A DNA stretch of 64,000 bases from Rhizobium leguminosarum (GCF_002953715.1 NZ_CP025012.1:3956001-4020000), one strand, 5' to 3'. Shown: positions 35,495 through 44,224, counted from the stretch's first letter. Numbers and translations: made by a program. The notes: generated from the letters alone by a model not told the origin.

Positions 35495-36469
35495 TCAGAA
35501 ATCCCAGTCATCGTCCTCGGTCGCCACAGCCTTGCCGATGACATAGGAGGAGCCGGAGCCGGAGAAGAAGTCGTGGTTCTCGTCGGCATTCGGCGAAAGC
35601 GCTGACAGGATCGCCGGATTGACCTTGCAGGCCTCCGCCGGAAACAGCGCCTCATAGCCAAGGTTCATCAGCGCCTTGTTGGCATTGTAATGCAGGAATT
35701 TCTTGACGTCCTCGGTCAACCCGACGCCGTCATAGAGCGCCTCCGTATATTTCGCCTCGTTGTCATAGAGCTCGAGCAGCAGCTCAAAGGCGAAATCCTT
35801 GATCTCCTGCCTTCTCTCCTCGCCGAGGCGTTCCAGCCCACGTTGGAACTTGTAGCCGATATAATAGCCGTGCACCGCCTCGTCGCGGATGATCAGCCGG
35901 ATCATGTCGGCCGTGTTGGTGAGCTTCGCCCGGCTCGACCAGTACATCGGCAGGTAAAAGCCGGAATAGAACAGGAAGCTTTCGAGGAAGACGCTCGCAA
36001 CCTTCTTCTTCAACGGATCGCCGGAGCGATATTGCTCCATGATCAGCGCTGATTTCCGCTGCAGGAATTCGTTTTCCTCCGACCAGCGATAGGCATCATC
36101 GACATCGGGCGTCGAGCACAGCGTCGAGAAGATCGAGGAATAGGAGCGCGCATGCACCGCCTCCATGAAGGAGATGTTGGAAAGCACCGCCTCCTCATGC
36201 TGCGTCGCCGCATCCTCCATCAGCCGGATGGAACCGACGCCGTTCTGGATCGTGTCGAGCAGCGTCAATCCGGTAAAGACGCGGATGGTGAGCTGCTGCT
36301 CGACCGGCGTCAGCGTCGCCCAGGAAGGAATGTCGTTGGAAAGCGGCACCTTTTCCGGCAGCCAGAAATTGCCGGTGAGCCGGTTCCAGACTTCGAGATC
36401 CTTGTCGTCCTCGATGCGGTTCCAGTTGATGGCACGCACGCGGGAAGTAGGTTTGATTTGCATGTTCAT
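35495..36469 (-). CDS. nrdF: Class Ib ribonucleotide reductase, beta subunit
   Basis: A 324-residue di-metal tyrosyl-radical subunit (Mn or Fe) that starts each reduction by NrdE. The metal-ligand helices are visible as EEAVLSNISFMEAVHARSYS, VFLESFLFYSGFYLP and IIRDEAVHGYYIGYKFQ (given here by their EEAV, EAVHARS, FLES, DEAVHGYY parts). The C-terminal EDDDWDF is the tail that docks onto NrdE. The ATG at 36469 follows AGGA; a longer frame to 36658 overlaps nrdE. Last gene of nrdHIEF. Confidence 0.95.
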   Translation of the reverse strand: MNMQIKPTSRVRAINWNRIEDDKDLEVWNRLTGNFWLPEKVPLSNDIPSWATLTPVEQQLTIRVFTGLTLLDTIQNGVGSIRLMEDAATQHEEAVLSNISFMEAVHARSYSSIFSTLCSTPDVDDAYRWSEENEFLQRKSALIMEQYRSGDPLKKKVASVFLESFLFYSGFYLPMYWSSRAKLTNTADMIRLIIRDEAVHGYYIGYKFQRGLERLGEERRQEIKDFAFELLLELYDNEAKYTEALYDGVGLTEDVKKFLHYNANKALMNLGYEALFPAEACKVNPAILSALSPNADENHDFFSGSGSSYVIGKAVATEDDDWDF

Positions 36470-36557
36470 AAGGTTGGTCCTTTCGGGCGTCAGCGTCTGC
36501 ATGGCGAAGGGAACTGCGGAACCCCTCCCGCTTCTTGCAGCGCCAGCGGCAATCAAA

Positions 36558-38744
36558 TCACAAGGTACAGGATACGCAGCCCTGCACCTCGGTGCCGGAC
36601 AGCGCCATCTGGCGAAGGCGGATGTAGTAGATCGTCTTGATGCCCTTCTTCCAGGCATGGATCTGCGCCTTGTTGATGTCGCGCGTCGTTGCCGTGTCGC
36701 GGAAGAACAAGGTCAGCGACAGGCCCTGGTCGACATGCTGGGTCGCCGCAGCATAGGTGTCGATGATCTTCTCCGGCCCGATCTCGTAGGCATCCTGATA
36801 ATAGTCGAGATTGTCGTTGGTCATGAACGGCGCCGGATAATAGACACGGCCGATCTTGCCTTCCTTGCGGATCTCGATCTTCGAGACGATCGGATGGATC
36901 GAGGAGGTCGAGTGGTTGATATAGGAGATCGAGCCCGTCGGCGGCACCGCCTGCAGGTTCTGGTTATAGAGGCCGGAGGCCATCACCGCCTTCTTCAACG
37001 CGGCCCAATCTTCCTGCGTCGGAATATGAATGTCCGACGTCTCGAACAGCGCCCTCACCGTCTCCGTCGCCGGCTCCCAGAGCCGGTCGGTATATTTGTC
37101 GAAATAGTCGCCGGAGGCATATTTCGAGTTCTCGAAGCCCTTGAAGCTCGCGCCGCGTTCGACCGCCAAAAGGTTCGAGGCGCGGATCGCGTGATAGGTC
37201 ACCGTATAGAAATAGATATTGGTGAAATCGACGCCTTCCTCAGAGCCGTAGAAAATCCGTTCACGGGCGAGGTAACCGTGCAGGTTCATCTGGCCGAGGC
37301 CGATCGCATGGCTCTCGTCATTGCCCTTCTCGATCGAGGGAACCGAGGAGATGTGGCTCATGTCGGAAACGACCGTCAGCGCCCGGATCGAGGTCTCGAT
37401 CGTCTTGCCGAAATCGGCCGAATCCATTGCCGCCGCGATATTCAGCGAGCCGAGATTGCAGGAAATATCCTTGCCGAGATGTTTGTAGGAAAGGTCGTCA
37501 TGATACTCGCTCGCCTCGCTCACCTGCAGGATTTCCGAGCAGAGATTGCTCATCGAAATACGCCCGGCGATCGGGTTCGCCCGGTTCACCGTGTCCTCGA
37601 ACATGATGTAGGGGTAGCCGCTCTCGAACTGGATTTCGGCAAGCACCTGGAAGAATTCCCGCGCCTTGATCTTCTTCTTGGAGATGCGGGCATCATCAGC
37701 CATCTCGCGGTACTTTTCCGTCACCGAAATCTCGGTGAAGGGCACGCCATAGACGCGCTCCACGTCATAGGGCGAGAACAGATACATATCCTCGTTGTTC
37801 TTGGCGAGCTCGAAGGTGATATCGGGCACAACGACGCCGAGCGACAGCGTCTTGATGCGGATCTTCTCGTCGGCATTTTCGCGCTTGGTGTCGAGGAAGC
37901 GCATGATATCGGGATGATGGGCATTGAGATAGACGGCACCCGCCCCCTGGCGCGCGCCGAGCTGGTTGGCGTAGGAGAAGCTGTCTTCGAGCAGCTTCAT
38001 GACAGGGATGATGCCCGAGGACTGGTTCTCGATATGCTTGATCGGCGCGCCTGCCTCGCGGATATTCGTCAGCGACAGCGCCACGCCGCCGCCGCGCTTC
38101 GACAATTGCAGCGCCGAATTGATCGACCGGCCGATCGATTCCATATTGTCCTCGACGCGCAGCAGGAAGCAGGAAACCAGTTCGCCGCGCTGCTTCTTGC
38201 CGGCGTTGAGGAAGGTCGGCGTTGCCGGCTGGAAGCGGCCGGAAATGATCTCGTCGACCATGTCGCGGGCAAGGGCCTCGTCGCCGCGCGCCAAGGCTAG
38301 TGCCACCATGCAGATGCGGTCTTCGTAGCGCTCGAGATAGCGCTTTCCGTCGAAGGTCTTCAGCGTATAGCTGGTGTAATATTTGAAGGCGCCGAGGAAG
38401 GTCGGGAAACGGAATTTCTTGGCATAGGCGTGGTCGAACAGATCCCGCACGAAATTGAAGGAATACTGGTCGAGAACCTCCTGCTCGTAATAACCCTCGG
38501 TCACGAGGTAATCGAGCTTTTCCCTCAGATTGTGGAAGAACACCGTGTTCTGGTTCACATGCTGCAGGAAATATTGCTTGGCAGCCATTCGATCCTTGTC
38601 GAGCTGGATCCGCCCCTCATCGTCATAGAGGTTCAGCATCGCGTTCAGCGCGTGATAGTCGAGCGTTTCCGCTGCCTTCGGCGGCCTTTCCCCCGCGGGC
38701 TGAGCAAAAGTGTGATGCGGTTTTGCGCCCGCATCCCGCGTCAA
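36558..38744 (-). CDS. nrdE: Class Ib ribonucleotide reductase, alpha subunit
   Basis: A 728-residue catalytic subunit that reduces ribonucleoside diphosphates. It matches Salmonella NrdE throughout, for example LDYHALNAMLNLYD, RFQPATPTFLN, LVSCFLLRVEDNMES, NLCSEILQ and the C-terminal GCVSCTL, whose CxxC is reduced by NrdH. The N-terminus lacks the ATP-cone, as in class Ib. The likely start is a TTG at 38744, overlapping the nrdI stop (TTGA); it gives a length close to the 714 of E. coli but has a weak ribosome site, so translation may depend on coupling to nrdI. Confidence 0.93.
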   Translation of the reverse strand: MTRDAGAKPHHTFAQPAGERPPKAAETLDYHALNAMLNLYDDEGRIQLDKDRMAAKQYFLQHVNQNTVFFHNLREKLDYLVTEGYYEQEVLDQYSFNFVRDLFDHAYAKKFRFPTFLGAFKYYTSYTLKTFDGKRYLERYEDRICMVALALARGDEALARDMVDEIISGRFQPATPTFLNAGKKQRGELVSCFLLRVEDNMESIGRSINSALQLSKRGGGVALSLTNIREAGAPIKHIENQSSGIIPVMKLLEDSFSYANQLGARQGAGAVYLNAHHPDIMRFLDTKRENADEKIRIKTLSLGVVVPDITFELAKNNEDMYLFSPYDVERVYGVPFTEISVTEKYREMADDARISKKKIKAREFFQVLAEIQFESGYPYIMFEDTVNRANPIAGRISMSNLCSEILQVSEASEYHDDLSYKHLGKDISCNLGSLNIAAAMDSADFGKTIETSIRALTVVSDMSHISSVPSIEKGNDESHAIGLGQMNLHGYLARERIFYGSEEGVDFTNIYFYTVTYHAIRASNLLAVERGASFKGFENSKYASGDYFDKYTDRLWEPATETVRALFETSDIHIPTQEDWAALKKAVMASGLYNQNLQAVPPTGSISYINHSTSSIHPIVSKIEIRKEGKIGRVYYPAPFMTNDNLDYYQDAYEIGPEKIIDTYAAATQHVDQGLSLTLFFRDTATTRDINKAQIHAWKKGIKTIYYIRLRQMALSGTEVQGCVSCTL

Positions 38745-39145
38745 GTTTGTTGCCGTGTCCAAAATCGTTCCATTCCGAGTTTGACCTTGGCGACGTCGTC
38801 CTCGGTGCCCATGAGCTCGAACCGGTATAGGTACGGCACCTGGCATTTCTGCGAGACCACGTCGCCGGCGAGCCCGTATGTCTCGCCGAAATTGCTGTTG
38901 CCCGCGGCGATCACGCCGCGGATGTGTCCTCGGTTTTCCGCATCGTTGAGGAAACGGATCACCTGCTTGGGAACGGCGCCCTTGCCGCCGTCGCCGCTAT
39001 AGGTCGGCACGATCAGCACGAAGGGTTCGCGGATATGGAACGCGTCTGCGCCACCTGGCGGAATGCGCGCCGCGCGCAGGCCGAGCTTGGCGACGAACCG
39101 ATGGGTGTTCTCGGATCGGCTGGAATAATAGACGATCAGGCCCAT
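38741..39145 (-). CDS. nrdI: Flavodoxin-like NrdI
   Basis: A 134-residue FMN protein that supplies the oxidant for assembling the manganese-tyrosyl radical cofactor of NrdF. YYSSRSENTHRFV is the FMN phosphate loop, and the TYSGDGGKGAVPKQV and AAGNSNFGETYGLAGD loops are NrdI-specific. Lies 14 bp after nrdH and overlaps nrdE. Confidence 0.95.
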   Translation of the reverse strand: MGLIVYYSSRSENTHRFVAKLGLRAARIPPGGADAFHIREPFVLIVPTYSGDGGKGAVPKQVIRFLNDAENRGHIRGVIAAGNSNFGETYGLAGDVVSQKCQVPYLYRFELMGTEDDVAKVKLGMERFWTRQQT

Positions 39146-39159
39146 CGCTTGTCCTCAGG

Positions 39160-39381
39160 TCAGGAGAGCGCACTGATCATGTCGGGGCGGAAGCCCGCCC
39201 AGTGCTGCTCGCCGGCGATGACCACAGGCGCCTGCATGTAGCCGAGGCTGCGGACGCGATCGAGCGCTTCGGCATCCTGCGAGATATCGACGATGTCATA
39301 ATCGACACCCAGGCGGTCGAGAGCGCGGTAGGTCGCAGTGCACTGGACGCAGGCAGGCTTGCTGTAGACGGTAATGGTCAT
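39160..39381 (-). CDS. nrdH: Glutaredoxin-like NrdH
   Basis: A 73-residue thioredoxin-fold electron donor for NrdEF, with the CVQC redox site at residues 11-14 and the NrdH mark WAGFRPD near the C-terminus. First gene of nrdHIEF. Its ATG follows GAGGAA. A long leader with a cobalamin riboswitch precedes it. Confidence 0.95.
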   Translation of the reverse strand: MTITVYSKPACVQCTATYRALDRLGVDYDIVDISQDAEALDRVRSLGYMQAPVVIAGEQHWAGFRPDMISALS

Positions 39382-39672
39382 GATATTCCTCGTGACGACG
39401 CGATTGGACGCAGGACATCGATCGGAAATCTGTCGATATCCGTCGAAAAATTCTCTGATGATGTGAGCGATGCGGCTGTTTAGCCGCTGGGCGTACTCCG
39501 CCCTCTACCTCGAGCGGGTGGCGGCCTGAACTGAGATACTGACATGACTTCACCCCGAAGTGGCTCAATGCGAAGGTTTCGGGGGCGGAGGTTCGGGCCT
39601 GCGAAACGCGATGCGGAGATTCCCCGCAGCCATGCAACGCGACCTTCCGGACACCCCGCCCGTGGACGTTTC
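39382..39672 (-). other. Leader between B12 riboswitch and nrdH, with a possible 21-codon ORF
   Basis: About 290 bases with no known gene. A GC-rich stem with arms TGCGG / CCGCA lies at about 39611-39630 and lacks a U-run. A short frame, ATG at 39545 to TAA at 39480 (starting MSVSQFRPPP), is preceded by GGGGTGAAG. It could be a leader peptide or chance. The riboswitch's expression platform must lie here, either as a rho-dependent stop or through structure reaching the nrdH ribosome site; I cannot identify it by eye. Confidence 0.4.
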
Positions 39673-39873
39673 GTTCGAGGCAGGTCTCCTGGCTCACGGG
39701 TCAAAGCGCCTGCCCAGCCTTCCCGGAGCATCATGCTCCAGTGACCTGAAATCGGACAGTTGCTCGCCGCTTACAGTTGCGGGGGCAGCTCCGGCATTGC
39801 CGCACCATGATGGCGAAGCGCACCGAATTCCCGTCTTAGCCGCCGATCCTCACGAATCGACGGAACCTCGAAC
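39673..39873 (-). ncRNA. Cobalamin (B12) riboswitch upstream of nrdHIEF
   Basis: On the minus strand, closing stem P1 is GTTCGAGG (39873-39866) with CCTCGAAC (39680-39673), eight perfect pairs. Between them the conserved cobalamin elements come in the right order: ACGGGAATTCGGTGCG, GCTGCCCCCGCAACTGTAA, the B12-box region GGTCACTGG, TCCGGGAAGG, and the 3' block GACCCGTGAGCCAGGAGACC. All are standard marks of the Rfam cobalamin family. The switch reads toward nrdH, whose start is about 290 bases downstream, with no other gene between. Bound adenosylcobalamin would be expected to turn the operon off. Confidence 0.93.
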
Positions 39874-39908
39874 ACTAGATATGGTATCCGAATCGCCGAT
39901 GACGTCAA
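39872..39908 (-). promoter_or_regulatory. Probable nrdHIEF promoter with NrdR box
   Basis: On the minus strand TTGACG (39908-39903), a 16-base spacer and TACCAT (39886-39881) form a plausible promoter that would start transcription right at the riboswitch. Overlapping the -10, ACACTAGATATGGTAT (39872-39887 on the plus strand) matches 13 of 16 positions of the NrdR box acaCwAtATaTwGtgt. NrdR sites often come in pairs; a clear second copy was not found. Confidence 0.5.
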
Positions 39909-40048
39909 CAAGTTGTTGCGGCGGCGCAGCATGGCGATAACGAATCGCCGCGCCTGTGTATGATGTGGATAATGAAACGTTAACGCAAAAGCGCTGTGGA
40001 GAACCCATCATAGAAAGAGCCGGCAGAAGCCGGCTCCCCAAACGATAT

Positions 40049-42352
40049 TCATATTTTTATTCGAAGCAGCCGCAGTGCGTTGATCGTCACCAGCACGGTG
40101 GCGCCGGTATCGGCGAGGATCGCCGGCCAGAGCCCGGTAATGCCGGCGATCGTCGTCACCAGAAACACCGCCTTCAGTCCGAGTGCGATGGTGATATTCT
40201 GCAGGATGTTGCGCATCGTGCGTTTGGAAAGTTCGATCATCCGCGCCACGTCGCCGACTCGTCCGTGCAACACGGCCGCATCCGCCGTCTCCAGCGCCAC
40301 ATCGGTGCCGCCACCCATGGCGATGCCGATATCGGCAGCGGCCAGCGCCGGAGCATCGTTGATGCCGTCGCCGACCTTGGCGACGATGAAACCCTGGCGC
40401 TTCAATTCGCCGACGACCCGCTGCTTGTCCTCCGGCATCATCTCGCCGCGCCAGTCGATGCCGAGCATGCCGGCAACAGCTGCTGCCGTCCGCTTGTTGT
40501 CGCCCGTCAACATCATCGCCTTGACGCCTGCTGATTTGAGGGCAGCGAGCCCGGCCTCGGCATCCTCACGCGGCTCGTCGCGCATCGCGATCAGGCCGGC
40601 CGCAACACCATTGACTAGCAGCACCGACACGCTCTTGCCCTCGTCGTTCAGCGCCGTGATGCGTGCATCCTGTTCCGCGCCGAGCGTCCCGCGCTCGCGG
40701 GCGGCGGGCGGCGACAGCAGGTCCAGCGTCTCGCCGCCGACTTTGCCGCTGACACCCTTGCCCGGCAGCGCTTCCAGCTCGAAGGCCGGCGGCACGGGAA
40801 CACCATCGGCCTTGGCACGGTTGAGGATCGCCAGCGCCAGCGGATGGCTGGAACCCTGCTCCAGCACCGCCGCGCGCGACAGCACCTGCGCCTCGCTCAG
40901 GCCAAAGGAAATGATGTCGGTTACCTGAGGCTTGCCTTCCGTCAGCGTGCCTGTCTTGTCGAAGGCGACCATCGTCACCTTACCGAGCGTTTCCAGCACC
41001 GCGCCACCCTTCATCAGCAGCCCGCGCCGCGCACCGGATGAAAGCGAGGCGGCGATTGCCGCCGGCGTCGAGATAACGAGCGCGCAGGGGCAGCCGATCA
41101 AAAGGATCGCAAGGCCCTTATAGACCCATTCGCCCCACGGCCCGGCGAACAGCAGCGGCGGAACGACCGCGACCAGCGCTGCGACCACGACCACGCCGGG
41201 CGTGTAATAGCGCGAGAACCGATCGATGAAGCGCTCCGTCGGCGCCTTCGATTCCTGCGCCTCCTCCACCAGCTTGACGACGCGGGCGATGGTATTGTCG
41301 GCGGCAGCCGCCGTGACGCGAACCCTGAGTACCGCGTCGCCATTGACCGTGCCGGCAAAAACGACGGCATCGACGCCCTTGCGTACCGGCGTGCTCTCGC
41401 CCGTCACCGGCGCCTCGTCGATCGCGCTTTCGCCTGAGAGGATAATGCCGTCCGCCGAGATCCGATCGCCAGGACGAACCATGATGATAGCGCCGACCGA
41501 AAGGCTTTCCGCCGGCACCTCGCGCGTCTGCCCGTTGTCTTCGAGCAGCGCGGTCTTCGGCACCAGCGCCGTCAGCGACTGGATGCTTTCGCGCGCCTTG
41601 CCCGCTGCCACCCCTTCCAGAAGCTCGCCAACGAGGAACAGGAACACAACGGTTGCCGCCTCTTCGCCGGCATTGATGATGACGGCGCCGACGGCGGCGA
41701 TCGTCATCAGCATCTCGATCGAAAACGGTGTGCCTGAGAGGGCGGCCATGATAGCGCGCCGGGCGATCGGCACCAGCCCGATCAGCATGGCAACGATAAA
41801 GGCATAGGATGCAATCGCCGGCACGAGATGGCCGACGGCATAGGCGGCGACGAGTGCCGCACCCGAAAGGATGGTCAGCCGGCCCTTCCTACTCTGCCAC
41901 CAGGGACCGGCCATCGGCGCATGGTCGTGCCCGTGCAACCCCTCGATTTCCTTCTCGCCATGATCGTGAGAATGGTCGTCGTCATGACTTGTATGGTCAT
42001 GGCTATGGCCTGCGTGATCGTGCCCTTCATGATCATGCACCGCATGATCGTGGTCGTGGTCCGCGTGATCGCGGTGATCATGTCCATGGTCGTGACGATG
42101 CTGCGAGCTGTGGGCATGCGCAGGCGCAACGTTTCCGGCAAGCGGCGCGACGGAATAGCCGAGCCCGGTCACCTTCTTCTCGATCGCCTTGAGATCACTG
42201 CTGCCATCGTGCCGGACGGTCATCGTGCCCGCCATCACCGAAACGGAAACATCGGCGACACCCGCCAAGCGTCTGACCGCCGTATCGATCTTGGTTGCGC
42301 AGGAGGCGCAATCCATGCCGCCTACCCGGTATCGTGTCTCGCTCTCAGCCAT
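40049..42352 (-). CDS. Zn/Cd/Pb-exporting P1B-type ATPase (ZntA/CadA type)
   Basis: A 767-residue heavy-metal ATPase in the inner membrane. Order: N-terminal metal-binding domain with GMDCASC (Cys15, Cys18), a long His/Asp-rich linker (about residues 78-145, dozens of His), eight helices with the CPC ion site (IGCPCALVISTPAA), the phosphorylation site DKTGTLTEG, and the hinge GDGINDAPALA. CPC plus the His-rich stretch fits Zn2+/Cd2+ export better than copper. The ATG at 42352 follows AAGGAAG; a TTG 18 bases upstream is less likely. Divergent from a MerR gene across a perfect dyad. Confidence 0.93.
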   Translation of the reverse strand: MAESETRYRVGGMDCASCATKIDTAVRRLAGVADVSVSVMAGTMTVRHDGSSDLKAIEKKVTGLGYSVAPLAGNVAPAHAHSSQHRHDHGHDHRDHADHDHDHAVHDHEGHDHAGHSHDHTSHDDDHSHDHGEKEIEGLHGHDHAPMAGPWWQSRKGRLTILSGAALVAAYAVGHLVPAIASYAFIVAMLIGLVPIARRAIMAALSGTPFSIEMLMTIAAVGAVIINAGEEAATVVFLFLVGELLEGVAAGKARESIQSLTALVPKTALLEDNGQTREVPAESLSVGAIIMVRPGDRISADGIILSGESAIDEAPVTGESTPVRKGVDAVVFAGTVNGDAVLRVRVTAAAADNTIARVVKLVEEAQESKAPTERFIDRFSRYYTPGVVVVAALVAVVPPLLFAGPWGEWVYKGLAILLIGCPCALVISTPAAIAASLSSGARRGLLMKGGAVLETLGKVTMVAFDKTGTLTEGKPQVTDIISFGLSEAQVLSRAAVLEQGSSHPLALAILNRAKADGVPVPPAFELEALPGKGVSGKVGGETLDLLSPPAARERGTLGAEQDARITALNDEGKSVSVLLVNGVAAGLIAMRDEPREDAEAGLAALKSAGVKAMMLTGDNKRTAAAVAGMLGIDWRGEMMPEDKQRVVGELKRQGFIVAKVGDGINDAPALAAADIGIAMGGGTDVALETADAAVLHGRVGDVARMIELSKRTMRNILQNITIALGLKAVFLVTTIAGITGLWPAILADTGATVLVTINALRLLRIKI

Positions 42353-42391
42353 GATCCGCTTCCTTGTCAAATAGAAGCATCCCCCCTACAT

Positions 42392-42408
42392 CCTCTAGCG
42401 ACTAGAGG
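42392..42408. promoter_or_regulatory. MerR-type operator in the metal-ATPase promoter
   Basis: Perfect dyad CCTCTAG-CGA-CTAGAGG. On the minus strand it lies between TTGCAC (42413-42408) and TAGGGG (42388-42383), a 19-base spacer, the overlong spacing that MerR-family activators correct by twisting DNA. Placed between the divergent ATPase and MerR genes. Confidence 0.75.
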
Positions 42409-42423
42409 TGCAAGAGGAAAATC

Positions 42424-42846
42424 ATGAAAAAGATCACAATCGGCGAAGCCGCCCGCCAGAGCGGCGTCAAGGTGCCGACGGTGCGTTATTATGAAAGCAT
42501 CGGCCTGCTCGCGGCCCCGAGCCGTAGCGAGGGCAACCAGCGCTCCTTCGAACCCGCCGATATCAGCCGCCTCGCCTTCATCCGCCACGCCCGCGAACTC
42601 GGCTTCGAGATCGAGGCGATCCGCACGCTGCTCACCCTGCAGGACGATCCGCACCAGTCCTGCGCCTCGGCCGACGCCATCGCCAAGGCCCGCCTCATCG
42701 AGGTCGAGCAGCGCATCCGCAGTCTGATGGCGCTGAAGGCCGAGCTGGAAACCATGGTGGAAGGCTGCGGCCACGGCCGCGTCGACCAATGCCGCGTCAT
42801 CGAAGTGCTCGCCGACCACGGCCAGTGCACGCATCCGCACCACTGA
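42424..42846 (+). CDS. MerR family metal-responsive regulator (ZntR-like)
   Basis: A 140-residue MerR activator: winged-helix domain (TIGEAARQSGVKVPTVRYYESIGLL, here by its TIGEAA and VRYYE parts), a dimer coiled coil, and a C-terminal metal loop with Cys and His residues (GCGHGRVDQCRVIEVL, then a CTHPHH tail). The conserved Cys at SCASAD is near the ZntR position. Together with a Zn/Cd ATPase across the dyad, a ZntR-type role is likely; the more general name cadmium/lead regulator also fits. GAGGAAAATC precedes the ATG. Confidence 0.9.
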   Translation: MKKITIGEAARQSGVKVPTVRYYESIGLLAAPSRSEGNQRSFEPADISRLAFIRHARELGFEIEAIRTLLTLQDDPHQSCASADAIAKARLIEVEQRIRSLMALKAELETMVEGCGHGRVDQCRVIEVLADHGQCTHPHH

Positions 42847-42915
42847 TCTCCGCCCTTGCAGGCGATCCGCGCCCGCGCCAAAACTGCATACAGAGAGAAT
42901 CGGGCGAAGACATCA

Positions 42916-44124
42916 ATGAACCAGAAGCGGATTGCAATCATCGGCGGCGGCCCGGCGGGTCTCGCGGCTGCCGAGCTGCTTTCCCGTTCCGGTCATGCCG
43001 TGACGGTCTACGACGCCATGCCGACCTTTGCCCGCAAGTTCCTGCTGGCCGGCAAATCGGGTCTCAACATCACCCATTCCGAGGATTATGCCCATTTCAC
43101 CACGCGCTTCGCCGCGGCCTCCGCCCGTCTGCGCCCCGCTCTTGATGCGTTTACCCCTGATGATATCAGGAATTGGGCAGCAGAGTTCGGGACCGAGACC
43201 TTCGTCGGCTCGTCCGGCCGGGTTTTCCCGAAGGTGATGAAGGCCTCGCCTTTGCTGCGCGCCTGGCTCAGGCGGCTGGAGGCACAGGGCGCCACGCTGC
43301 GCACCCGCCACCGCTGGACCGGTTTTGCCGAAGACGGCTATGTTTTCGAAACGCCCGAAGGGCGCGGCATCGTCCATTGTGACGCAGCCCTGCTGGCGCT
43401 CGGCGGCGCAAGCTGGCCGCGCCTCGGCTCCGACGCTGCCTGGGTGCCTTGGCTGGCCGGCAGGGGTGTGGAAATTGACACTTTTCAACCCGCCAATTGC
43501 GGCTTCGTCGTCGGCTGGAGCAGGAATTTCAGCGAGCGTTTCGCCGGCGAGCCGGTGAAGTCGGTCACCGCCACGTCCGAGGCCGGCACTTTTCCCGGCG
43601 AATTCGTCATCACCGGCAGCGGCATCGAAGGCAGCCTCGTCTATACCCATACGGCCGCGTTGCGCGACCGGTTGCTGAACCATGGCAGCGCCGTCCTGAC
43701 GCTCGACCTCACACCCGGCCGCACCATCGACAGGCTGAGCCGCGACCTTGCGCGGCAGGACGCCAAATCGAGCTTTTCAAACCGCCTGCGCAAGGGCGCC
43801 GGCCTCGACGGCGTCAAGGCGGCGCTGCTGCGCGAACTCGCTCCCGAGCGCGACCGAACCGATCCGGAGCGTCTCGCCGGCATGATCAAGGCCCTGCCGG
43901 TGCCGGTGATCGAAACCCGGCCGATCGGCGAGGCGATCTCCTCAGCCGGCGGCATCCGCTGGAGCGGCATCGACGAAAACTTCATGTTGAAGGCACTGCC
44001 GGGCACTTTCGTCGCTGGTGAGATGCTCGACTGGGAGGCGCCGACTGGTGGCTATCTCCTCACCGCCTGCCTGGCGACCGGCCGGGCGGCAGCCCGTGGC
44101 ATCGAAGCCTGGCTGCAGCGCTAG
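42916..44124 (+). CDS. FAD-dependent oxidoreductase, HI0933/YhiN-like
   Basis: A 402-residue flavoprotein of the HI0933 family (also named aminoacetone oxidase family). N-terminal dinucleotide fold GGGPAGLAAAELL, the family-specific KFLLAGKSGLNITHSE, GRVFPKVMKASPLL, and the C-terminal FAD-binding end GEMLDWEAPTGGYLLTACLATG (here GEMLDWEAPTGGY). The ATG at 42916 is chosen because the Rossmann fold starts six residues on. The physiological substrate of this family is not settled. No functional link to the MerR gene is evident. Confidence 0.85.
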   Translation: MNQKRIAIIGGGPAGLAAAELLSRSGHAVTVYDAMPTFARKFLLAGKSGLNITHSEDYAHFTTRFAAASARLRPALDAFTPDDIRNWAAEFGTETFVGSSGRVFPKVMKASPLLRAWLRRLEAQGATLRTRHRWTGFAEDGYVFETPEGRGIVHCDAALLALGGASWPRLGSDAAWVPWLAGRGVEIDTFQPANCGFVVGWSRNFSERFAGEPVKSVTATSEAGTFPGEFVITGSGIEGSLVYTHTAALRDRLLNHGSAVLTLDLTPGRTIDRLSRDLARQDAKSSFSNRLRKGAGLDGVKAALLRELAPERDRTDPERLAGMIKALPVPVIETRPIGEAISSAGGIRWSGIDENFMLKALPGTFVAGEMLDWEAPTGGYLLTACLATGRAAARGIEAWLQR

Positions 44125-44175
44125 AGCGCCGTGCGTCCTTTCGGACGCACAGAGGACGCTCTAACTCTTTCAATC
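44122..44175. repeat. Partial RIME1-like palindrome, inverted
   Basis: Begins in the stop codon of the flavoprotein gene. Arms GTGCGTCC / GGACGCAC inside TAGAGCG / CGCTCTAA. It matches the reverse complement of the second palindrome at 10665-10714 with one base difference in the core, so a solo half element. Confidence 0.75.
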
Positions 44176-44224
44176 CGCGCTGGCGGCCATCAGCCCTGAG
44201 GCAAAACAACAAGATCATCCTCGA

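Noticed and set aside
36470..36658. 63-codon extension of NrdF
   Set aside because: It would overlap the end of nrdE and is Arg/Pro-rich, unlike any NrdF.
36165..38300. Long open frame (711 codons) on the plus strand
   Set aside because: Antisense to nrdE/nrdF; no recognisable protein features.
39296..39944. Open frames of up to 133 codons over the nrdH leader
   Set aside because: They cover the riboswitch and its leader; the base pattern is explained by RNA structure.
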